Assembly (NCBI GenBank): GCA_937975745.1
Contig: CALJUK010000519.1
Location: forward strand, 1-10,635
DNA: 10,635 nucleotides
DNA from: an uncultured Planctomycetaceae bacterium
GTDB lineage: Bacteria; Planctomycetota; Planctomycetia; Planctomycetales; Planctomycetaceae
Direction: 5' to 3'
Shown here piece by piece: positions 5,136 through 10,635 of this stretch. The notes under the pieces are model-generated. The model did not search any database, was not told the DNA's origin, and saw only the letters and a program-made list of their open reading frames with translations. Each line of letters begins with the position of its first letter. Position 1 is the first letter of the stretch. Both the position numbers and the translations under genes were made by a program.

Positions 5136-6497
5136 ATGAGGCTGAACAGGATCGCTGGCCGCGAAGACGTTCTTCAGCGAGGCGTACTGGCCTTTACTGT
5201 AATCGCAGCCATTTTGGCTGTCTCGGCAGTCCGCGCGGACGATTGGCCGCAGTGGATGGGCCCCGATCGTGACGGTCGCTGGCACGAATCCGGCATCATC
5301 AAGAAGTTTCCCAAGGAAGGTTTGAACGTCTTGTGGCGAAGCCCCGTCGCTGGCGGATACTCTGGGCCGGCAGTGGCAGCCGGTCGGGTCTACGTGGCCG
5401 ATTTTCGCGTTGGCAAAGGAACCCCCACCAACGATCCTGGGACACGTGCCGAACTCGAAGGGCAGGAACGCCTGATCTGTCTTGATGCGGAATCAGGCCG
5501 CGAGATGTGGACCTACGCCCACGATTGCACGTACGCGCTGTCCTACCCGGCTGGTCCCCGGGCGACGCCGACGGTCGATGATGGGAAGGTGTACTTTCTT
5601 GGCGCAGAAGGCCATCTGGCCTGTGTCGATGCGGCAACAGGCAAGCCCGATTGGACGCGGGAACTGAAGCCAGACTTCGGAATTCAATCTCCCATTTGGG
5701 GCTTTTCTGGTCATCCTCTGGTTGAGGGTGCTTTGCTCTACTGTCTGGTCGGTGGGGATGGCAGTGTTGCCGTCGCATTTGACAAGAAGTCCGGAGCCGA
5801 GCGCTGGCGGGCCTTGTCGGCCAGCGAACCCGGATACGCGCCACCGACGATGATCGAACTGGGCGGCAAACGGCAGCTGTTGGTCTGGGACGCCGACGCG
5901 CTCAACAGCCTCGATCCGCAAACCGGAAAAGTGAACTGGTCCCAGCCTCTCAAACCGGACTATGGAATGTCCATTATGGCACCGCGACTTTCTGGCAACC
6001 TGCTTTTCGCAAGCGGGATCGGACAGGTCGGAGCGGTGTTTGAACTCTCCACTGCTCCGTTGTCAGCCGAGAAGGTTTGGCAGGGCAACATCAAAAACGC
6101 GCTGTATGCGGCGAACAGCACGCCAATCATCGAAGACGGCGTCATTGACGGTGTCGACTGTCGACCGGGTGCGCTGCGGGCGGTCGAACTCAAGTCGGGG
6201 GATCGGCTGTGGGAATCCTACGGCCCCACGACAGGCGGCCGTCGGGCCGCGCACGGGACGGCCTTTTTGGTGAGACATGATCGCGGTGATTACTTTCTAT
6301 TTTCCGAGACAGGCGATCTCGTACATGCCCGGCTGACACCGGACCGCTACGAGGAACTGGGCCGGTTTCATGTCCTCGAACCGACGAACGAAGCCTTCGG
6401 GCGGAGTGTGGTCTGGAGCCATCCGGCATTTGCCGAGCGATCGGTCTTCGCCCGCAACGACAAAGAAATTGTCCGCGTGTCACTGGCAGAAAAGTAG
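5136..6497 (+). CDS. Secreted PQQ-type beta-propeller repeat protein (BamB-like fold)
   Basis: A 453-residue exported protein. The signal peptide spans about 1-34 (hydrophobic 17-31, cleavage AVRA/DD), and the mature protein opens with DDWPQWMGPDRDG, the usual start of planctomycete PQQ-like propeller proteins. Repeats with the signature A-x-D-x-x-S/T-G-x-x-x-W include LDAESGREMWTY, VDAATGKPDWTR, FDKKSGAERWRA, LDPQTGKVNWSQ and VELKSGDRLWES, consistent with a six- to eight-bladed propeller. These repeats do not prove PQQ binding or enzyme activity; BamB-like scaffold roles are equally possible, and I assign no substrate. ATG 5136 is chosen because AGAGGA lies 6 bases upstream and the signal peptide follows directly; an upstream in-frame ATG at 5016 adds an implausible 40 residues. 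A TATGAT at 5055-5060 could be a -10 box, with only a weak -35. It sits 236 bases after the persulfide genes and is probably a separate unit. Confidence 0.85.
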   Translation: MRLNRIAGREDVLQRGVLAFTVIAAILAVSAVRADDWPQWMGPDRDGRWHESGIIKKFPKEGLNVLWRSPVAGGYSGPAVAAGRVYVADFRVGKGTPTNDPGTRAELEGQERLICLDAESGREMWTYAHDCTYALSYPAGPRATPTVDDGKVYFLGAEGHLACVDAATGKPDWTRELKPDFGIQSPIWGFSGHPLVEGALLYCLVGGDGSVAVAFDKKSGAERWRALSASEPGYAPPTMIELGGKRQLLVWDADALNSLDPQTGKVNWSQPLKPDYGMSIMAPRLSGNLLFASGIGQVGAVFELSTAPLSAEKVWQGNIKNALYAANSTPIIEDGVIDGVDCRPGALRAVELKSGDRLWESYGPTTGGRRAAHGTAFLVRHDRGDYFLFSETGDLVHARLTPDRYEELGRFHVLEPTNEAFGRSVVWSHPAFAERSVFARNDKEIVRVSLAEK

Positions 6498-6523
6498 ATT
6501 GTCGGAGCAGACTGTCCTTGCGG

Positions 6524-6566
6524 TTTGCACCGTTTGCCAGCACAAAGAACTCGCCGACGGTGCGAA
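6524..6566. repeat. Inverted repeat in the gap before the PSCyt1 gene
   Basis: TTTGCACCGT (6524-6533) and ACGGTGCGAA (6557-6566) are complementary at nine of ten positions with a 23-base spacer. It lies 26 bases after the PQQ-propeller stop and just upstream of a TATACT (6575-6580) that could serve as a -10 box for the next gene, though no -35 is visible. It may be a weak terminator stem without a T-tract or a dyad operator. Confidence 0.35.
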
Positions 6567-6680
6567 CGATCGGTTATACTCGGGCAAGCTTCGTAAGCCG
6601 TTTCAAGTAGGTACATCGCGTCACATTTCCCAATGCGACCGGGAGACGAGACCGCCAACCGCCAATCTTGAAACGAACGG

Positions 6681-9392
6681 ATGAAGTCTGCTCAGGCCCC
6701 TGGGGGATCGGATTGTTCGCCCCGGGGGATATCCTGCCCGCCCAAGCACCGCGCGAAACAGGTTTCCCTCCCGATGGATGCAGCGTTCCCGAGTTGGATG
6801 TCCCGCGTCGCAGGTCTCGCTGCGGTGGTCGCCTTCATGTTGACTTCCCCGCTGGATGCGGACGAGATTAACTTCGATCGGGACATCCGGCCGATTCTGT
6901 CCGACAAGTGTTTTCACTGTCATGGTCCCGACCAGAAAACGCGTGAAGCTGACCTCCGCCTGGACACACGGGCTGGTGCCATGGGGAACGACGATGCCAC
7001 CGGCGCTGTGATTCCGGGAAAACCAGACGACAGCGAATTGTGGCGGCGAGTCTCCTCGCGGGATGCTTCCGAGCAGATGCCGCCAGCGGATTCGGGCCGA
7101 AGTTTGTCCGACGCCGAACGTGATCTGCTGCGGCGCTGGATCGCCGAAGGAGCCCCCTGGACAGAACATTGGGCGTTCGTTCCGCCCGGGTCCCCTCCCC
7201 TGCCCTCGGTGAAGCAGGAATCCTGGTCTCGGACGCCGGTTGACCGGTTCATCCTCGCCCGGATCGAGCAGGCCGGTTTGCGGCCCTCTCCGGAAGCCTC
7301 CAAAGAGACTCTGATTCGGCGGGTGACAATCGATCTGACCGGACTGCCACCAACAATAGACGAGATCGACGCTTTTCTGGCGGACAATTCTCCGGCTGCC
7401 TACGACAAGGTCGTCGACCGTCTGCTGGCGTCACCCCGATATGGTGAGCGAATGGTCTGGGACTGGCTGGACGCGGCCCGGTACGCCGATTCGAATGGCT
7501 ACCAGGGGGATCCGGAACGGACAATGTGGCCTTGGCGGGACTGGGTCATTCGCGCATTGAACGACAATATGCCGTTCGATCAGTTCACGATCGAGCAAAT
7601 CGCCGGGGATCGACTTCCAGATGCCACACTCGAGCAGGTCGTTGCCACCGGCTTCAATCGCAATCACATGTTCAACGGTGAAGGCGGCCGAATCGCCGAA
7701 GAGACCCGTGTCGAGAATGTGATGGATCGGGCGGAGACGACAGCCACGGTTTGGTTGGGCATGACACTGGGGTGTGCTCGATGTCACGACCATAAGTACG
7801 ACCCGATCACGCAGCGGGACTACTACCGCTTCTACGCCTTCTTCAACAATACGTCAGAAAACGGAGGCGCCAGCGGGTCGGCCCGTCGTGGGCAGATCGA
7901 ACCACTCGTGGCTGTTCCGTCGCCGGAGGAGAGCCAGAAACTGGCGCCTCTCCAGGAAGAGCGGGCGAAGCTGCTCAAGACACTGCAAGAAAGCGAAGAC
8001 CGGTTGAAAGTCCCTGCGGCGAGCGCGCACAACGATCCCACGGACGCAGGGAAGAAAAACGCCTCTGGGGCGGCGGCACCGGCCGAGGCGACGAAACCAT
8101 CTGCCGACAAATCGGTCGACAAGCCAGCGGAAGCAAAACGGGCTACCATTTCGGAAGAGACCGGGAAAAACCTGGCTATCGCTGTCGAAAAGCGTTCGAC
8201 AGAGCAACTCAAACAGTTGTCCGAGGTGTTTCGTGCCGAGTTCCCCGAGTATGCCAAGCAACTCGACCAGTGGCAACAAGTGACCGGTCGCATCAAATCT
8301 GTTGAGTCCGGTATCCCCAAGGTCATGGTGATGGACACTCTGCCGTCCCCCCGTACAACACACATCCTTGTCCGCGGTGCCTACAATCAAACAGCCGAAG
8401 AAGTCACGTCGGGGTGGCCCGCCATCTTCGAACGGAAGGAGGTTCCGTCCGATCCGGATCGGTTGGATCTGGCCCGCTGGCTGGTTTCGCCCGAGAATCC
8501 CCTGACGGCACGTGTCACGGTGAACCGATATTGGCAGCTCTTCTTCGGTCGTGGTTTGGTCAAGACGCCCGAGGACTTTGGCGTCCAGGGAGAAAAACCC
8601 TCTCATCCGCAACTGCTCGACTGGCTCGCAAGCCGTTTCGTCGAATCGGGTTGGGACGTCAAACAGATGCATCGACTGCTCGTGACCTCCGCTGTTTATC
8701 GGCAGTCGTCGAAACTGAGCCCCGAACTGCTGCAACGCGATCCGGAGAATGTGCTGCTGGCCCGGGCACCGCGATATCGCTGGCCTTCGTGGATTCTGCG
8801 GGATCAGGCCTTGGCCGCCAGTGGCTTGCTGGTGGAGCGTCTCGGTGGTCCGCCCGTCATGCCCTACCAGCCAAGCGGTCTGTGGGCGGAGGCGACGTTC
8901 GGGAAGAAGAAGTATGTGCAGGATCACGGCGAGGCGCTCTACCGTCGCAGCGTTTACACGTTCTGGCGGCGGATCATCGGCCCACCCGTGTTTTTCGATT
9001 CGGCCAGTCGGCAGACATGCGCCGTCAAGCAGACACGAACAAACACTCCACTGCACGCACTCACGACATTAAACGACGTGACATTTGTCGAATCGGCTCG
9101 CAAATTGGCGGAAGTGGTTTTGCAGAACTCGCGAGAGAGCACTGACGCTGCGCTTGCACTCGCATTCCGGCGGACGACCTCACGCCACCCCAGTTCCCGA
9201 GAGAAGGAACTACTGAAGCAGGCCTTCGAGAACGCTCGCCAGAATCTGGCCGGTCAGTCTGAGCGGATTCAGCAGCTCCTTGGTGTGGGCGAATCTGCTC
9301 GGGACGAAAAACTCAATGCGGAGCAGCATGCGGCCATGACAAGTGTTTGCCTGTTGCTCCTGAATCTCGACGAGACACTCTCCAAGCAATAG
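6681..9392 (+). CDS. PSCyt1-DUF1549-DUF1553 domain protein (planctomycete cytochrome-type)
   Basis: A 903-residue exported protein. PSCyt1 (about 63-160) contains the haem c motif CFHCH (77-81), with a possible axial Met at EQMPP (133). DUF1549/PSCyt2 (about 184-395) holds TPVDRFILARIEQAGL, a second CxxCH, GCARCHDHKYDP (364-375), and the YADSNGYQGD region. DUF1553/PSD1 runs from about 593 (RLDLARWLVSPENPLTARVTVNRYW) to about 860. Between them, 415-545 is charged and partly coiled-coil, with a Lys/Ala/Ser/Pro-rich low-complexity part at 443-490 that is probably disordered. The signal segment is hydrophobic at 42-57. ATG 6681 gives a long 40-residue lead before it; ATG 6774 (residue 32) or 6798 (residue 40) would give a more ordinary signal peptide. 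None has a strong ribosome binding site, so the start is uncertain. Members are common in planctomycetes, usually next to DUF1501 genes as here; biochemical function is not established. Confidence 0.92.
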   Translation: MKSAQAPGGSDCSPRGISCPPKHRAKQVSLPMDAAFPSWMSRVAGLAAVVAFMLTSPLDADEINFDRDIRPILSDKCFHCHGPDQKTREADLRLDTRAGAMGNDDATGAVIPGKPDDSELWRRVSSRDASEQMPPADSGRSLSDAERDLLRRWIAEGAPWTEHWAFVPPGSPPLPSVKQESWSRTPVDRFILARIEQAGLRPSPEASKETLIRRVTIDLTGLPPTIDEIDAFLADNSPAAYDKVVDRLLASPRYGERMVWDWLDAARYADSNGYQGDPERTMWPWRDWVIRALNDNMPFDQFTIEQIAGDRLPDATLEQVVATGFNRNHMFNGEGGRIAEETRVENVMDRAETTATVWLGMTLGCARCHDHKYDPITQRDYYRFYAFFNNTSENGGASGSARRGQIEPLVAVPSPEESQKLAPLQEERAKLLKTLQESEDRLKVPAASAHNDPTDAGKKNASGAAAPAEATKPSADKSVDKPAEAKRATISEETGKNLAIAVEKRSTEQLKQLSEVFRAEFPEYAKQLDQWQQVTGRIKSVESGIPKVMVMDTLPSPRTTHILVRGAYNQTAEEVTSGWPAIFERKEVPSDPDRLDLARWLVSPENPLTARVTVNRYWQLFFGRGLVKTPEDFGVQGEKPSHPQLLDWLASRFVESGWDVKQMHRLLVTSAVYRQSSKLSPELLQRDPENVLLARAPRYRWPSWILRDQALAASGLLVERLGGPPVMPYQPSGLWAEATFGKKKYVQDHGEALYRRSVYTFWRRIIGPPVFFDSASRQTCAVKQTRTNTPLHALTTLNDVTFVESARKLAEVVLQNSRESTDAALALAFRRTTSRHPSSREKELLKQAFENARQNLAGQSERIQQLLGVGESARDEKLNAEQHAAMTSVCLLLLNLDETLSKQ

Positions 9393-9397
9393 CAATA

Positions 9398-10635
9398 ATG
9401 AGTGCTTCCATGATGACTCCCATCGAACAATTTCGGACACTCCAGACTCGGCGGCAGTTTTTCGGCCGTAGTGGAGTGGCCTTGGGTATACCGGCATTGG
9501 CATCGCTGCTGCAACAGGAGACGGCAGGTAGCGGTCAGTCCGGTGACAATATCGCTGGTCGGCTGTCCGGTGTCCCTGGGCTCGCCGGTCTGCCGCATAT
9601 TGCCCCGAAAGCAAAGCGGGTCATCTATCTATTTCAAAATGGCGCACCGTCGCATGTCGACCTGTTTGACTACAAACCAATGTTGACAGAATGGCGTGGG
9701 AAGGAAATTCCGGATGAAATTCGCGGTGGCCAACGCCTGAGCACCATGACCCAGGGGCAGACCTCGAAACCCTGCTTGCCGGAGATCACGAAGTTCTCGC
9801 AGCACGGAGAGTCGGGCGCGTGGCTGTCAGACTTTACGCCACACATGGCGGCGATTGCCGACAAACTCTGTTTTGTGAAGTCAATGCACACGGAGCAGGT
9901 CAATCACGCGCCGGCCATCACGTTCTTTATGACCGGGGCCGAACAGGCCGGCCGGCCGAGCATGGGGGCGTGGCTCACCTACGGCCTGGGCTGCGAGACC
10001 GCTGAGCTCCCCTCGTTTGTTGTGATGACATCACGCGATAAAGAAGCCAGCTGCGGGCAGATCTTTTACGACTTCTACTGGGGCAGCGGGTTTCTGCAAA
10101 CCAAGCTTCAAGGGGTCAAGTTCCGCGGGGACGGCGATCCTGTTCTCTATCTTTCCAATCCGCCCGGCATGGATCAGCGACTGAAGCGAAAACTGTTGGA
10201 CGATTTGGCTCGTTTCAACGAACTGCAATTGCAGGAATACCGCGATCCGGAGATCGCCACCCGGATCGCTCAATACGAGATGGCGTACCGAATGCAGTCT
10301 TCCGTGCCGGAACTGATTGACTTTTCCACCGAGCCGAAGCATGTCCTGGAGATGTATGGACCCGACGTCAGCCGGCAAGGCTCGTTCGCGTACAACTGCC
10401 TCGTGGCCCGCCGGCTGGCCGAACGAGGTGTTCGCTTCGTGCAATTAATGCACGCCGGCTGGGATCAGCACCGCAATTTGAATACGCAGCTAAAGATTCA
10501 GTGCACCGACACCGACGCGCCCGCTGCCGCATTGGTGAAGGACCTCGAACAGCGGGGGCTGCTGGACGAGACGCTCGTCATCTGGGGAGGTGAGTTCGGC
10601 CGAACACCGTTCCTGCAGGGGGAAATCAACAATAC
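9398..10635 (+). CDS. DUF1501 family protein with Tat signal (3' end outside the window)
   Basis: 412 codons are visible and the frame is open to the window edge. The N-terminus carries a twin-arginine signal, TRRQFFGRSG (17-26), followed by a hydrophobic stretch (about 27-38), so it is predicted to be exported folded. RVIYLFQNGAPSHVDLFDYKP (74-94) is the signature opening of DUF1501 proteins. HTEQVNHAPAITFFMTG, MHAGWDQH and WGGEFGRTP (396-404) are further conserved blocks, with His/Asp/Glu residues resembling the alkaline-phosphatase/sulfatase-like superfold. It starts 5 bases after the stop of the DUF1549/DUF1553 gene with no clear ribosome binding site, which suggests translational coupling. 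ATG 9398 is used; ATG 9410 or 9413 would lose only a few residues. Function in this family is unknown; the pairing suggests a shared extracytoplasmic task. Confidence 0.92.
   Translation, partial: MSASMMTPIEQFRTLQTRRQFFGRSGVALGIPALASLLQQETAGSGQSGDNIAGRLSGVPGLAGLPHIAPKAKRVIYLFQNGAPSHVDLFDYKPMLTEWRGKEIPDEIRGGQRLSTMTQGQTSKPCLPEITKFSQHGESGAWLSDFTPHMAAIADKLCFVKSMHTEQVNHAPAITFFMTGAEQAGRPSMGAWLTYGLGCETAELPSFVVMTSRDKEASCGQIFYDFYWGSGFLQTKLQGVKFRGDGDPVLYLSNPPGMDQRLKRKLLDDLARFNELQLQEYRDPEIATRIAQYEMAYRMQSSVPELIDFSTEPKHVLEMYGPDVSRQGSFAYNCLVARRLAERGVRFVQLMHAGWDQHRNLNTQLKIQCTDTDAPAAALVKDLEQRGLLDETLVIWGGEFGRTPFLQGEINN

Noticed and set aside
7854..9056. 400-codon open frame on the minus strand
   Set aside because: Fully antisense to the well-supported DUF1549/DUF1553 gene; its translation is rich in Arg/Cys/Gly shadow sequence with no domain and no ribosome binding site.
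1..10635. CRISPR array, insertion sequence, rRNA or tRNA genes
   Set aside because: No regularly spaced repeats, transposase-like frames with terminal repeats, or structural RNA sequences were seen on reading both strands.

Overview
The window looks like part of a chromosome from a free-living planctomycete (phylum Planctomycetota, probably order Planctomycetales). The main reason is the pair at the right end: a large secreted protein with PSCyt1, DUF1549 and DUF1553 domains, followed 5 bases later by a Tat-exported DUF1501 protein. This tandem is a hallmark of planctomycete genomes. Moderately high GC, weak or absent Shine-Dalgarno sites on some genes, and several exported propeller proteins fit the same picture. 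The assignment rests on protein families, not on any database comparison.

Layout. The left edge (1-103, minus) holds the first 34 codons of a lipoprotein whose start resembles M48-type metallopeptidases. After about 290 bases without a recognisable gene comes a small thioredoxin-like protein (393-740, plus) with a WCAAC active site but without the usual thioredoxin prolines. It converges on a secreted lactonase-family beta-propeller (766-2016, minus). A divergent intergenic region carries a textbook sigma70 promoter (TTGACA, 16 bp, TATAAT) reading right into the next block.

The central block (2246-4899, plus) is the most coherent system here: an ArsR-family repressor, a membrane-anchored rhodanese with a DUF2892 tail, and a fusion of a persulfide-dioxygenase-type metallo-beta-lactamase fold with two rhodanese domains, the first lacking its cysteine. 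This last architecture matches CstB. Together they look like a reactive-sulfur (sulfide/persulfide) sensing and detoxification cassette: the ArsR protein would sense sulfane sulfur through cysteines, the membrane rhodanese would accept or move sulfane sulfur at the membrane, and the fusion would oxidise low-molecular-weight persulfides to sulfite and possibly form thiosulfate. The repressor lacks the cysteine position used by BigR/SqrR in the helix before the HTH but has others, so its sensing chemistry may differ. A near-perfect 20-bp palindrome lies between the repressor and the rhodanese gene.

The right part holds a secreted PQQ-type beta-propeller protein (5136-6497), the PSCyt1/DUF1549/DUF1553 protein (6681-9392) with two CxxCH motifs, and the DUF1501 protein (9398 to the window end, incomplete). 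The last two are likely co-expressed and act outside the cytoplasm; their substrate cannot be read from the sequence. I see no tRNA, rRNA, insertion sequence or CRISPR array.
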